Source: Erythrocercus mccallii
Taxonomy: Eukaryota > Chordata > Aves > Passeriformes > Dicruridae
NCBI GenBank assembly: GCA_013397435.1
Contig: VZRG01001706.1
Location: 93,074-157,073 of the forward strand
Length of the DNA: 64,000 nt
Direction of reading: 5' to 3'
A model generated the notes under the pieces. The model ran no database searches. It had not been told where the DNA came from and saw only the letters and a list, made by a program, of their open reading frames with translations. The position numbers were made by a program, and so were the translations under genes. Of this stretch, positions 1 to 14,124 are shown in pieces. How positions within the stretch are numbered: the stretch's first letter is position 1; each line of letters begins with the position of its first letter.

Positions 1-2140
1 CTGTTTTCAAATCACATTTTAAACTTATCACAGAACAAAACTTAAATACAGAGATTATGTTTTAGATTGTTATGATGCCAAACCTCTGTAGATGTAAAGG
101 ATAGTGGAAAAATAGAATTCCTATATTAATTATACTAGAAACAAGGTGTTCCATGCAGGAAAAAAAGTTGAAGATCAGAAAGTTGCCTGGTGCTATGGTA
201 CAACTTGCCACAGTCTGGCATTACTTATTTTAACCAGTATCTGTAGAAAAAAAAAAAAAAGGTTAATACTGGTGTAAGAGGCTTCCATCTCAATTTGGGT
301 AAATCAATGCACTTATATGTGCCATAGGACCCCAGGTTTTTCCTGCCCAGATGGCTTTGTGTCACTGACAGAGTTACAGGACCTGTCTGTGGGTATCCCT
401 GTGAAAAGTGGGACCTGCCTGCAGTGCACCCAGGGAACAAACATTCCCCACTCTTACTCCAGCCAGGGACATTCCTTCACCCACTAAAGTATTTTGGGAC
501 ACTTTAACTTTTCTGCAGCAAGGATGTTTGCCCCAAATAATTCAATGCTGATCAACAGGGAGAAGTTCAGTATCCCCCACCTCTCTTGCAGACTTCTCCT
601 ACAAGGAATTTTACAAGTTACTGAACTGCTTTAATGCAAAACTCTTCCCTTCAGCACAATATGCAGAGGCTGGAGCACTTAATCCCTCTTTTCAGTAGCA
701 CTTCTCTGCCAAAAGTTGCTGAATTAGAAAGGGCTTCAAGCTTGTTAATATTCTGCCAACTGACACAAAAATTAAATTTCATCCAGTTGAGTAAGCCTCA
801 TTTAGTCAAGGGCCATTTACAATTTTTTGGAAAAGCACGATTGCACCATCACAGTTAAATACAACAGCTTATCTGTGATAGAGTCACCATATTCTTAATA
901 TTGACTTAATCCCTGAGCACAAAGCTTAAGGGAATGGATATTGCTGAGAACTGATTCCACAAAACGATGGTGCAAGAAACTCATTAGAAAATATCTTTTT
1001 TTTTAATTCTGTGTTTTAAATTCTTCAATCCTGAAGACCAAGTCTGCTGAAATGCCATCTTAACCAGCTTCCACCAGAAGCTTTAGATCTCAAATTATCT
1101 AGGGTGGTTTTGTTTCTGCTTCCAAACTGAAGCTTGTGTTCATAATTTCCTGATTAGTGTCCATAATGAAAGTACTACAAGTAGGACAAAGAATGTAACT
1201 GGAAATGAGGTGCAGTGTGTGACTTAACTCAAAGATGACTTCTCCCTGGAGATACAGTTAATTTAGCCTAAACCTGAGCACCTTATTTGTTCCCAGATAA
1301 TCATCCCTCAAGAGGCAAAGACTTCTTTCCAAGTTATGCGGGTCTCATGTTACAGCACCCTTTACCAAACACAGTGGTTGATACAACCTGAAATGGATCG
1401 AGAGGAAGGACAAGAAAAAGAGTTTGCTTCCACTAGTACCCACAACAGCACTCTGTGCTACCCTTGCTAAGCAATCCAAACCTTGACAGTGCTCCTGTTA
1501 CATGTACAGATGTATTTCATTGAAGTAATATGTAAAGGCTTAATGGAATTCTTAAATATTCAGCTACTTTATCACAGGATTATTTTTATGCTTGTATTTT
1601 GCTTATATACAAATTATTCCAATAAAAAATTTATTTTCCAATAGAAAATGCTAAAAGCACTTAAGTAACTGCAGTGTCTTTAAAGAATATGTTGTGGGTT
1701 TCAGAAAAGTTCCATTACTACAGACTTACTCTAAAAATCATAATTTGACATAATAATCAGGCACTGACACATCACTAGACCTTTGATGCTCTTTATCAGA
1801 GCATCAAAATCCCATTAAAAATAACTGGCAAAAAAAAAGAAATCATCGACAGTTGTAAAGGAAATGTGAGTGGAAGAGATGAATATCTGAAGGAGTTTGT
1901 TATTTACATTATAATAAAATATGAATTTTTGTGAAAGCAGCAAGTGAATGTGCATGGAGGGGGGTGTTAAGAACACCTGAAATCCTTTCACTGGAAACCT
2001 TTGAGGTATCTCAAATACTGCTGGTTAGAGATGTCAGGAATAGTTCTTAGAGGGTAATGAAAACAAAGGAAAGAGTCTAGAGCTGCTGCCATGTGAGGAT
2101 CCTTTCACTACATCTGCCAAACCTTTCATGATTTGCCTGC
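1..2140. other. non-coding AT-rich stretch
   Basis: I see no gene here. The stretch is ordinary AT-rich vertebrate-type DNA. It holds an uninterrupted A14 tract at 247-260 and only short open frames (71 and 74 codons) without recognisable motifs. Both frames are within chance expectation. No interspersed repeat was recognised, although a strongly decayed one could be missed by eye. Confidence 0.6.
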
Positions 2141-2146
2141 CTTGTC

Positions 2147-2660
2147 TTGCAGGTTATGAACAAGACAAAGCTTTTGTCTGTGGAAACTGAACTACGCCTC
2201 TGTGTCAGGCAGTTATCTGTGGTGAGCAGCATCACTGTCATGAGTCCTGCATCTCTCTCCTGGCGTGTGTCAGCAGGGACAGGAATCTCTCTACCACACC
2301 TGCCAGGACCTTTCAATTCAGCCAGGACCTTTCAATTCAGCCAGGGCAGCTGCTTCAGCCACGTGGCACTGGTACAATCAAACCCCTCAAGGCAGGGGCC
2401 CACTGGTGCTGGGTATTTCAGCACTAACTCTGGATGTGCCTTCTGCCACTGCCCACGTGTCACCAAAAAGCTTCCCTTTGGCTCAGAGCACGCTCAGGGT
2501 GCAAACCACAGCAAGGGATGCCACAGGCAGGTGCAGGACACTGCAGGCACCCCCTGCCCTCTGCACTGGCAGCCTCTGGCAGGCAGGGGCTGACAGAGAA
2601 CACAGGGATCACAAGCACCAGCAATCGTGTACGGCCAAACGCTGATCCAGGGCAGACCCC
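2147..2660. other. locally GC-richer unassigned stretch
   Basis: This segment is noticeably richer in G and C than its flanks. Because stop codons are rarer in such DNA, three overlapping plus-strand frames (148, 126 and 111 codons) and two minus-strand frames stay open across it. None of the conceptual proteins resembles a family I know. Overlap of several unrelated frames is the pattern of base composition, not of coding. It includes the 19-base tandem duplication at 2302-2346. It could be a decayed repeat or a short GC-rich regulatory segment, and the sequence does not decide between them. Confidence 0.4.
2302..2346. repeat. 19-bp tandem duplication
   Basis: The 19-base unit beginning GCCAGGACCTTTC occurs at 2302-2320 and again, identically, at 2321-2339. 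A third partial copy (GCCAGG) starts at 2340. Two perfect copies suggest a fairly recent slippage or short-patch duplication. Confidence 0.9.
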
Positions 2661-5600
2661 ACAAATAACGGTAAAAGGGAGAATAAGACATTGTTTATCA
2701 AATGCTAGAAAACAAACAAACCAAAATGTTGTGTACAGTAATCAGGTACCTGAGATGAGCATGTATTAGTAGAACCTGAAAATGTGTTTGCTCCAGAAAA
2801 TACTTTGAATTAATAATAAAAGTATGTGCTATACAGTCAGCACTAAGCAACCAAGAAGAATTTGGGATCAACATATCACCTGTTCTTTCTGCAGAAGGTC
2901 TAAGTACACCCTTGAAATGGCTTAAGTTACAGCATATTTGTCACCTTTGCAGGAACACCTCTACAGGTGAGAAAAACTGCCTTCTCCAAAAATCCCTTTG
3001 TAACTTGCCATAAACAAGCAAAGTCTCCAGACCAATACCTCAGCTCATTTTTATAGAAAGAATTGAGTGATATACTCAACAGAAGTTGACAGCTTCTGAA
3101 AGTAGCTTAGATTTTACTTTTTCCTTCCTAGATAATTTGACATCAAATATTTTACTATTTGTGAATCTCATCTAGGAGGCATTAACAGACAAATAATTGC
3201 TCTCAAGCTATCCTGGTGAAAAAAAACAAACCCTAATCTGACAAGAATGCAATAAATGATGGCCACATACATTATAAACACAAAAATGCTCTGAAAAAAT
3301 TGCTACTTTCTCCTTGATAGTCAGTCACTCTCATCTTGCCTTTCTCTGGAGAGAAATTGCAAAAGGTCTGAGCACAGTCAGTGCCTTTGCCACCCTCAGT
3401 TCATCTCCTGTGACCAGCTGCTCACTTGTCCCACAGCTACCCCAGAGCACCAAGAATTTTCAGGCTGCCAAGGCTTTCAGCAAGTCCCTGCTCTGACCCA
3501 ATTGCCATCAACAGATTATTGCAAAGTCTTATCCAGAAGTTTCACTCCTTGTGAGCTCTGTAAAGTTGCCTGGTGTGTGTTTGAAGATGCCTGAATAATT
3601 AATTAACTCCTTGAGCACACAGTGAGGTGCATCTTGTAAAAACATATGGGCTGACAGGATCCTTTTCTTTGAGGCTCTGTAGGTGGTTTCTTATCTTGGC
3701 TGAAAGTCAATCTAATATTAAACTATACCCCAAGATTAGATTTTTCCATGGTAAATAATTCAAGTTAAATCAAATGGCAGCTCCTTTATACCTCTTGGGA
3801 TATTCCAGTTAGTTTCTTCGTACAGAATAGCAGCAATCTATATTAGCTCAGTAGCCAAAGGTGGGATGACAACTGCACCTGACACCTGAAGGGACATTAT
3901 ACAAGGGAGCAGCAGGGTAAAGCAGGCAGTGTTAGCTCTGACTGCTGTATCCATGTCCACAGGAATAAAGCTGGAAATCATGATCCACAGATGGATCAGA
4001 AAAGACTGGATGGCTAAGATCTAAGGAAGAGGTAAATGGACAGCATCCCAAAAGGTTAGAATAAGTGTAAAAGCTGGTGCAGGCTCCAGAGGGAACAGCC
4101 TTTTACTGAAAGAGAAAGGCTTCCCAAATACTTGAGCAAATATCCAAACAATATAACCAACTCCACCCCTAAATGCCTTTGGCATGTGTGCTTCTGAGGT
4201 TTTCCAGTGTAAATCTTCTGTTGTTCCCAGCAGCACCCTGAGCAGAAGATATAAAGGGTTAAACATTGAAGCAGTGATTCCTATTCCTGTATAATTCCTC
4301 TACACACCGAGTTTGGTTATTCCTAAAATGTTGTCCCTGCTTTAGTAGCATATAATGACTATTTATTTCAGCCTTCTTTGTGTTTTCCCTTCTAACACCA
4401 TATCTAAAACAGAGGGTTTGGGGATGAATTATTTAGCTGGCTGCAGAAAATATGCTTTAAAAATCTTATTCTTGGGGACACTGAATGCATACATTACCCT
4501 GGAAAAATCCAAATCCAGCATCTGTTGTCCTGTGTGTTTTACTGGCTAAGGATGAGAACCTGGAGGGTTTGTTTACAGCAGAGCTTTCTGGAATTTGTTT
4601 GTTTTCTTTTGTTTCTTTCACTCAAAGACAACCGGAAATTGAAAAATATTAATATTTTAATGAAACTACTTACTGGTTTTTGACAATTTACCGGTTAATT
4701 TAGATGGTTTCCAAATTACTATCCTTTACTTTTGTTTCTCCAAGTTGTCTATAATTTGATTTTGTAATTTGACTTCTTTGGAACAGGAGTCCTGAAGGAT
4801 CTTTGCTATTTTTGTCTAGAAGAAAATATAGCAAATTCTAAATCCACAGAAGAAATAGGTGGAAACTGTAGTTCACAGGAAGCGTTTGAAAGCAAGGAGG
4901 CTGTGTGTGTGCACATGGGTGTGCAAGGACAAGGTTGGATTTATTGACAGAAATGGTCTCTTACACATTGGTTAGGAGCAGATTTTTGATTTGCCACGGA
5001 AACCAGAAGAACAGCATAGAGAAAATGACACCTGGCATTTTTTGCCCTTCAGGCTAAGGGAAGGGCAGCTGCTTTGTGTTTGCTCCAGAGGCAAAGCCAT
5101 ACCTAACAAGAAGAGGTGAGAGTTGCTTTTGTTTTCCCTGCCTTTTTTTCCTCCACACAGGTGCAGAGAGCACAGAGCACTTGGGGCTGGTGAGGAGGGG
5201 AGCACAGAATGGTCCCAGGTCTGGTACCACAACAGAGCAGGACACAGCCAACTCCTTGCACAACAGAGGATGCTTGTGGCTATGTGAAGCCCCATTGGCT
5301 TCCCTTTTCATCTTTCAAGTTACCTTTGGTGTGTGGTTTTTTTTCCTAAGCCATACTGGACACCTTTCAGTAGTGTTTATGAAAAAAATACCACACTAAT
5401 TCCAAGAAGAACTTATTAAATGTCCTACAAATCGGGCCAAACATCTGCAGAGCTAAAAGGACTTGAACAAATCTGAGCGAATGAATACCCACTCTCTAAG
5501 ACACACCAGGGCCTTCGTGGTTAACCTCTGTTCCACCTGCTGTAATGATTTTGGAGAAGATGAGAAGATTCTGAAATCAAACCAGTAAAAAAAAAGGAAA

Positions 5601-8600
5601 AAAAAAGATATCCACAGAGGGAAAAAGTTTTAAGAAGTTCTGTAGGTTACAGTTGCCAGGGAAACCACTCTGCAACAGCCATATGGTCAGAAAATCTATT
5701 TTCTTTGTTCTCTAGGGAGAAAAAAAAGGAAGTATTTTGGTGCAGAGGAGAAAAAGAATCCCACAAAAGCTACAGAGAAAAATATTTGCACAGATACACT
5801 TTTCATGGATACACAGATACATCTTTTCTCACTAATGAGAAAAGATAAATGATTTGCCAAACTAAACGACAGAGATCCAGCACTAACTAGAATATTAATA
5901 TAGGGGAGGCAAGATCCTTTCTGCTTTACATGTCCATACTTTGAAATGAGCAGCTTCCCTTGGTATCAAAGCTCTTTACTGTAGGTGTGAACTCTACAGA
6001 CCAAAAGATGATCCCAGCACTGGCTTTAATTTTCTTTGTTACCATTTTTCCTCCTGTTGCCCTGTGCTTTCAGCATAGGCCCTGCTGCTCTAGCAGAGAC
6101 CATGGTCCATAGATGTGCCTTTTTAAAGCATTTGCCTTTCAACCTTCCATATTACCAAGTTCAAGCAGAAAAACTGAGGGAAGGGCTGGAGGGAGCCTCT
6201 GGCAGTTCCTTTTCCAACCCAGCTTCTGAGTGCCTGCATCCCTGCCAGCACTGGGGACCAGAGCAGGTCCCATGTGCAGAGAGCCCTGATGACCAAGGGT
6301 AGCCAAGGGGCTCTTTGGCACCTGCCTTCCAGCCTGACCCCAGAGAGGAAACCGCATTTCAGCTTGGAAAACTGCACCACAACCAGCTGCTTCTGTGCAG
6401 TGGTGCAAAGGAGTCCCAGAGAACCTCATAGATCTGCAGAAAGAGATGATGAAGCTGTTTTACTCATAAATAGAAATAATGTTATTGGACTAGATCTCTT
6501 TCAGCTCACAAAGGGTTTCCCCTGTAGAATTACTTTCAGTGCTATCCCTGCTAAGATGTTCAGAAAAGTTGTTTAGTTCTCTAATAATAGCTTTGGAGGG
6601 GGAAAAAAAGTCTGAAAATAAATAACCTGCAAAACAGCAAAGATGGAAGTCTGGTTTTATTCTGACCACAACTGTTCAGTCCAACTTTTCAGAAATAAGT
6701 TGTCCATCTGTTCAAACTGCTTTGCTCTTATAGCAATATGTTAATGATAACAAACCTAACAGTTTCTGCTCATTACGAAACATGGATATTGACATGCTCT
6801 TAATAGTGCTACCTAGTTGTTCTCCAAAGCCAGGCTTGGGTACACGCACAGTCACAACTTATGTTTTAAATCACAGGCTACGCTGACTTGGCTGGGGTTA
6901 CAGACCTGCCAAAGAAAAGTCTAAGGTGAAAACAAATGCAGACTACACCTCAGATCTGTTTCTGATTCTCTGTTTGCCCCTGTGTCAGGCAGCAATAATT
7001 GAAATCCTTACTTCCTTATAAAGTTGGTGACTCTGGGATTTACTGTATCAGTAATGCAATGACATTTTCTCCTTCCCAAGCAGGGTTTTTGTGGGATACT
7101 GAGACGTGGCTTTCAGAGAAAGCGATAAAAGGTATGTGGGTACCAGGGCATAGGGGATTTGTCCTGTCAAATCTGCAAATATTTACAGGAATAAAACAAT
7201 TCATGCCAAGGCTGGCAACCAGGATGAAAGCATGTTCCCTTTCCTCTTAGACTCACACTGATATTTCATCTGAACCCTGCACCAAGCAGGCTGCAGTGCT
7301 GAGTGAATTAATCATGGCACGGATGTCCCAAGGTACCCTGCTGCCTGTTATGAGATACTGGATAGGCCTTAGGAAGGATGCTCAGAGCAGGAAACTTGGA
7401 TTCACAATAGACATCTACACTCTGTGAGCAAGGAAATGTTTGTCTATATTTTCAGAAAGAGGTGCCTGGAAATCAGGCATTTTCAGAAGCAAAGGAATCT
7501 GTAACCGAAATGTGGATTTTCTATCATCCTCTTTTTGAGCTAGGATTACTATCTTTTTAAACCATCTTCTGTTTTCCTGGAAAGCCTCCAATCTCAGGCT
7601 CTCACTCATGGCCTTGACCCAGGAGTTGAGCAGATTACTGCCATCCTTGGCACTTGGCAGCTGCTGTCACTTCTTGCACCCTGAAGCCAGCACTGAGGGG
7701 CAGAGGACAGAAAAGTTTCCCAAAATGGCACCAACACTCGACCCGTTCTCCTCAAGGATCTCTGTGACTGGGAAGACTACTCCACATATGGACTAAAAAT
7801 ATTTTTGCTGGATTTTAAGCTTTTATCTGTGAAATTAAGAAAGCCTCTAAAGGTTATGGTTTAGATTACCACCTGAAAGAACACCCTGGGGACTGTCCCT
7901 GTATCAAAATAGTCCCTGGTTAAGTCAACTGAATGGCAAAGTGAGAGCAAGGATCAGCCAACAGTGGCAGAATTCTTTAGGCAATGTAGAAAAAAATAGA
8001 AAAATCATCTCAAACACCCCTGTTATTCACCACACCAGTCATTTCAGTTTCAAAAGAAACCTTTTCTGCCTGCTTAGCCTAGCCATTTACTGTGGCTTTC
8101 CATTCTGTAACTGAGGAACATCCTTTTTCCAAGAGCACAGCTAAAGGCCTGGTAGCTTCAAGAGGCTTTGCTGCCAAATGAGATCATGGATTAACAAATC
8201 ACAGAAAAGATACAGGTACTGGATTCCTTCTTGTTCACTCAGACCTTTCCTCAGGCCTACTGCCAGCTTAGCCAGTCTGCAAAAGGAGAGACTTGGCAGC
8301 AGCTTTGTCCCTATTAACATTTATTCTGGCAAATTTAGCAACTGATTTTCTCTTTACCTGGTGCTTCTGCATTAAAGTCCCAGTTGAGGCTTCCAACTGA
8401 GAGCAGTTTGCATAAGTTCCTGAATTCCTGCTTTGCAATCTTTGCATCTCGTTCTTTTGACGAACACAAAGATTGCTCCTAGCGATACCTGAACCTAAAA
8501 TGAACCGAAAAATGTATTACAGCTTTAAAGCTTGCCAGGCAATGGAGGAGAAATTCACACCAAACCCAGCTCTCAGAACAGCTGTTGTGACAAGGTGATA

Positions 8601-11600
8601 CTGCTAAGGAGTCTCAAAATAGAAGCCAAGGCAACTACTCTCCCTGTAAGGGTTCTCCTGTGTTTTGCAGTCTCCAGCTGGAATCTAATTGCAATTTAGA
8701 CCCGGAGCACAAACCCCACAATATTTCCCACTTTTAAAAGTTCTTTCAAGGAAACAAAGAATTAAATAGTCATAATCTAGATTTTCTTTGAATCAACATG
8801 GATTCTCCAGAGATACAGCAATTCAATTACCTTTTCAGCTGAATTTAGTGAAACACTTTTTGTTAAATAAGAAGGTGTCAAGGAAAAACAGTACTTTACT
8901 TCATATACTTCTCATCATGCTCTGTGGGGGTTTTTTCAAGTCAACAGCAGATGTTAGGTACAGCTGAAAATCTAACACACATTTTCACAGATATGTGTTA
9001 TTTGAAACCATTTCATATTTGAACTTCAGGAATTCTTCCACATCTCTCTCAGTGAATTATCTCAAATGACATTCTGATAATGAAGATGATTGACACAACT
9101 GTATTTATACTTGCTGCCTGCCTACATTCCACTCTCAGGGGTTGAAGTGGGCAGCTAAAAGTATTGTGAGCACAGATTGATCCATTCAAACACAATATCC
9201 TTGTCTTGCCTTAATGTATTTTCCTATTTATTTTTAAACCAGGCTATGTTATTTGCATCCATCTGTATTAGAAAGGTAACAACTACATATTTCCTTGTGG
9301 TTCTGTTGTATGTTTCTTGAGGAAGGACTGGATGTTTGTGCTTCCTGATTATGTGCTGGGGATAATCTACTCATGTAAGGCAAAAAGCAGTTCATTTCTC
9401 CTGTCCCAGTTTGCCATATCAAACACAAAGTATGAGCTGCTGATGGTGGCAGAAGTCTCAGGGTTTGGGAGTTCTTTGTGGATCAGATCACACTTCTTGT
9501 ACCCATTTTTAAATTTTCTTCCTAATATGAGTAGAAATGATGTGGCTTACTCCATAAAAACGTATCTATGCAGTCTCATTTATTTTTCCCCACTGCATCT
9601 ATCAGTATTTCTTATGATTCCTTAACTATGCACCTGGATCAATATCTGGAAAGAGGACCGTGAAATAATCATAAAGCCATAATCAATCAGTTACCATGAC
9701 ATCTGTTACCTTTCCACCCTTCCTAAACCATGGAGGTGTATGGCCCTAGAACATAAACCATCTTTTCCTAATAAAGAGGAAGTCTTGTCTCCTTCAAAAA
9801 GGAGATCTTTTGGGAACGTAACCTCTTGGCTGTTAGAAGAACCTGCTAAAAACAGGTTTATTTTAAAGTCCAGACACCATTTTTAAAAGCTCTTAAATAT
9901 TCAGATGTTCAAGATAACCACACTACACATAGGAGTTGCTCAGAATTTACCTGAATGTTTTATTTTTTCGGTTTTGTCTCCTACACACCTCCTTACTGAA
10001 AAATATTGCTCTAGGACATAATGAAAAGTAATATTTAGCCAGAGCATATTTTACTTTGAGGTAAATTTAGGCATTTTCTTCTTTCATAAATACATGAGAA
10101 AATTCACTTTTGGTGAACTCCACCTCTGCTCTGTTCTAACTTGTGCTCTTTGGCTAGTATTATATTGGGATATGCATTTTATTTGATAATTGATACTATG
10201 AAGTCAATCTAAAATCTCACCTTGCATTCCTTTCTATGTAGTGCAAGTTTGCCAGTCTAATCAAATTTAGAACTTCTGATGCTTTTCTGCATGTTAATTC
10301 AGAAGTTCCCAGGCCAGTGCCTTTGCCATCATCCACACCCAACACCTTCTCTGGCCTTTTTCTCTACAGGCAAAAATATCTAGTTTTCTTCATCTAAAAC
10401 CACATATTTCACCATCATTCAGGTTTTGAAGACAGGTGTTAAAATCCTCATTGAAAAAGAACAGAAGTGACTGAAGTCTACAGGTTATTTTTGCTTCAGT
10501 GAAACAGCTTGATTGACAATTTGCTACAATTAATCCAGCTCATTCCAGCAATGTTAAATATCTCAAAACAAGTTTCTGAAAGGATGATTATTTTTAGCTG
10601 AGTGAGCCTAATTACCTGTTCTAGATAAATTGAGTATTTAGAGATCTCAGTTCCCTCCTTCACATAGCTACACATAAGGAAAAAGTAAAATTCATACAAC
10701 TTTTTATTGACAGAAGAGACATTTTGGGCTGCAATTATTATTTTTATACCATTATTAGTAACAAAACAGGAGTCATGATCCCTTCTCTATTATCATTATG
10801 GCAATGTTACTTCTCAAAGCTTCACCTGTAGCTCTCTTACTGTACAAGTGACAAATACCCTAAGTGATAGTTTTAAGTGCAAGTCCTGCAGTGACATCTG
10901 AGACTGAGCAGAGGACTAAGCTACTTTCACATTGCAGCTCTCTCTTTGATCATGATACATCTCTACAAAAGTGACCACAACCTTTTGCTCTCTTCATGCT
11001 CTAATGAGGGCTAAACTCATTTGTATCATTACCTTAATACCACATGATGGCAATGGTAACAGTTTAATCAGTTTAAGGCTGTACCTTTTCTTGACTAGCC
11101 ACACTAATTCTTTCCCATTCAAACAAACCCTGGGAGTTAATTGAATTATCAGTTTTTAGATGGAGATCATTATTAGCCTTCTACTTTTTATTCCTCCTAT
11201 AGACTCCCAAAACTGCCTTTCAAAAAGTGTCAGTGCCAGCAGGAGCCTGTGGAACCAGTGTTTTTAAATTAACAAAAAGGTGAAGATGATGGGAATGTTG
11301 CTGTGTTCACTCCCAGCCCAAGGGGATCCTGCTGAAAGCACAGAACTGGGATGAGTTATGCAAACATTGTTTCCTTCACCATGCTCATTTGGTCAGGACT
11401 GTTGACTGGTTATGTGGATTAAGCAAGGAAGCAAACACTAGTGGGTGAGGCACTGCCTTGACCCTGGATTTTTATCTGATCCTCAGGCTCAGACGGAGAC
11501 CCATCACAGCTCGAGCTCCTCTGTACACAGCTCTGAAAAAACCCCACACAGTAATAGACAGCTCCTGAGCCCCAGCTGCCAGTCCCTGCATTGGAGTGCA

Positions 11601-11916
11601 TAAAATCAAAATGTTCAGTGCAAACAGAAGCAGCACAAGGGTCACACAGCACCTGGCCACAATTCAGCTCAACTCCCCATGTCCATTTGGCTGGGTAAGC
11701 TCTCACAGGTTTTCCTTTTAATGTAATTTACCCCAGTTTTGCTTCAGCCTGTGCTTCCAGATACTTCCCCCTGCCCTGCTTTGGGGTTATAGTTATTTCT
11801 GGCAAATTTAGAGAATACAGAAATTGAAATAGAAATCTGAAACCTGCTGGAGCTTTACATAAGTGCAAAAAGGGTTATTGCTTGTGTGAACAATAATAAC
11901 AGGAAAATATAAAAAA
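2661..11916. other. long unassigned non-coding stretch
   Basis: No gene or repeat could be supported in these roughly 9 kb. Open frames of 60 to 107 codons occur on both strands (for example 4972-5295 minus, 5076-5399 plus, 9317-9625 plus), often opposite each other. They carry no recognisable domains, and those I read resemble random translation. A purine-rich A/G patch lies near 5585-5760. An octamer ATTTGCAT is at 9251-9258, but this motif occurs several times in the window and is expected by chance. Confidence 0.55.
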
Positions 11917-12200
11917 TAGACCTACAAGGGGCCTCAAATCCACATGGTCCCTTCCTTTACCTCAAGGCAGCAGCATTTTAATCCACACAACTGATGACAG
12001 GCATTTGTCTACCTTATTTTAAGACACTCCTCAAAAAGCCTTTGAACTCCTGGCTATTCAAAATGACTCTCCCACCACCTTTCAGATTACAGCTTTCCTC
12101 TAATCCATGTAACAAACATATTAGTGCTCATCCTTTACAGACTGGACATGGAGAACACTGTTACCCACCTCTTTTTATCCAGCCTTTAAGTGTTGAGGAT
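11917..12200 (-). mobile_element. ancient CR1 LINE 3'-end fragment
   Basis: Read on the minus strand, this is a decayed, 5'-truncated copy of the 3' region of a CR1-type LINE. On the plus strand the landmarks come in the order seen in reverse-complemented CR1 ends. First is a stretch corresponding to the GGGACCTC-type terminal segment (AAGGGGCCTCAAATC, 11925-11940), then GGCATTTGTCTACC at 12000-12013, then the 'CTCCCACCACC' patch near 12068, and finally the ACATGGAGAACACTG patch near 12146. CR1 is the main non-LTR retrotransposon of birds and reptiles; copies are inserted by target-primed reverse transcription and usually lack their 5' end. The many substitutions and gaps suggest an old insertion, probably predating the radiation of modern birds. 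The 103-codon frame at 11994-12305 is an accident of this repeat. Confidence 0.7.
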
Positions 12201-12649
12201 TATTTTATTTTATTCTTCCCATCTCCTTTTAGATATTTTTACCTTACCAGAGGACCTTACAGCAGAGCAATCAATACTCCTGTCAAAAACCAGCCGTGCT
12301 ATTGAAAATTCTGCTTATTCCACCTCCACTCAGCTAATGTAGCTCCAAAATCCTGCAGTTCCTGAAGCAAAGCTAATCTGTACACAAGACAGCACATATT
12401 CAGGGCACCATTCATAATCACTGCATTCTGTAATCAAAGATAATGTGCAGGGGGGCTTAAAAAAAAAACTTTCAAAACCCAGGATCAAATAGATGCAAAA
12501 CTAGCAACCCCCATTGCTTCCTCCTTCCCCCAGCGTGTTACTCAAGTGCATATGAAAGGAAGGCTGGAGAGGTGGCAGGAGACATCATTTGCCTTAATTA
12601 GAGGAAGCAGCCCATTGCTTTGGTGACTAACACACACATTTAATTCATG

Positions 12650-13420
12650 TAGCCTCTTCCAGGGTCTGAAATACAACTCCTGGCTGCAGCTGAAGGCTGT
12701 GTCACAGTCACAGTGTCAAACAGTTCCCTATATTTGCACGTGGGGACAACGAGCTTGGTTCCCATCACTTTGTATTGCCCAGGACTATCATTTTAATGTG
12801 CTGGACTCTGGCACAAGCCAAGTGAAAAGAGTACTTGACAGGGTGAACCAGATGTCTTGAGATGCCTTTAAACAGAAAGCGTGCATCTAACATCTCTGAC
12901 AACATCAGGGTGCTGCTTTAAAAACAGCACAGAGATACTGAGACCTTTGGAGCTCATGGAAATGGATCCAAGTTCTGCACCCATTTGGGGGCCACAAAAG
13001 CCAAGCACCTGGTCAGATATAGGAGTTTTAACTGGTTCTCTCAAGATGCTGTAATTGACAGATCACAAACCCTTTTATTCTGGTGGACACCTATCCTTGT
13101 TCCTGGAACGCCCCCAGAAGCATCATCTGTGGCAAGACTGTATTATGATAATTGCAAAGTTACATTAGCCTGTGTGGAGTCTGTGTAGCAACGTTAAATT
13201 AAATTTCTCATTGGCTTCAAGGCTTGCTATCTGTAATTAGTGGCTTCTGTTCTTTATTACACTGATCAGTAGTGCTGCGCTATTCATCACCACAGTCTTA
13301 GTTAATTATCCTTGCTAATGATTTTCTCTGCGAAAATAATCTACAGGTCCCATTTGCAAAGATTGTTTTGTGTTCAAATGATTGGCTGGTAAGGCACCAC
13401 CGTGTGCTGACAAGCTGGAG
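12650..13420. promoter_or_regulatory. candidate conserved non-coding block
   Basis: This block has no coding signal or repeat similarity that I can see, but looks like developmental enhancer DNA. TAATTA homeodomain-type cores lie at 13234-13239 and 13303-13308, with a TAATGATT element at about 13316. Inverted CCAAT motifs (ATTGG) occur near 13210 and at 13381-13385. The text is of high complexity with few runs. This is inference from appearance only; conservation cannot be measured from one sequence, and short TAAT motifs are common by chance. Confidence 0.3.
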
Positions 13421-14124
13421 GGAGGAAGTTACTGAGCCTGTGAGATGGTAGCTTAGTTGAAGCAGTCAAGAGAAGAAGAAAGCATTATGATTTCAATTTG
13501 GCATTAAGGTTGTTACTGTTATCTGCCAGATGTGCAAGAGAGTAGGAGCGAGATGATGTAACAGAGTGCTGAGGGAAGCAAAACAGAAAAATGAAACACT
13601 TTAAACTTCCCTGCAGTTTTAGGCAAGCACTTCTGGTCATCCTACAAGACCCAAAACATACCTTTATGGCTAAACCTGTACTTGGCAGAATGGACAGCAT
13701 CTACTCTGAGGTTTAAAGCTGAGGTGTTCTCTCCCTGCTGAATCATTTTTGCCCTGCAGATGGGAGGTTTAGCCAGGGATGTAGTTTGTGAGACCAAACT
13801 GTATCTCAAAACTGAGATGTGTCAACACCTTCTCAGGCTACAGGAAACTGGCACAGAGAATGGAGCCAGCAGAGGACAGCCATGCTTTACTCTTCATGCA
13901 AATACAGGTAACAGATGACTTTTCCTTTCCCAAGGATCTTCTATCAGAATCAAACAAGTTTTGTTCAACAATTGCTTTTGATTACCTAAGCCCCTTAACA
14001 GCTATAAAAATCCAAAGATTAAATTTGTCATGCAACGAGAAACCCAGACTGTGAAATTAGACAACAGCAGCCTGCCACCTGCAATCAGTATTTGTTCTGC
14101 ACTTGGGGACAGGAACAACACACA
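13421..14124. other. unassigned non-coding stretch
   Basis: I see no gene or repeat. The frames at 13485-13700 minus and 13788-14054 plus (71 and 88 codons) have no recognisable motif. An ATGCAAAT octamer lies at 13896-13903, one of several in the window. Confidence 0.5.
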
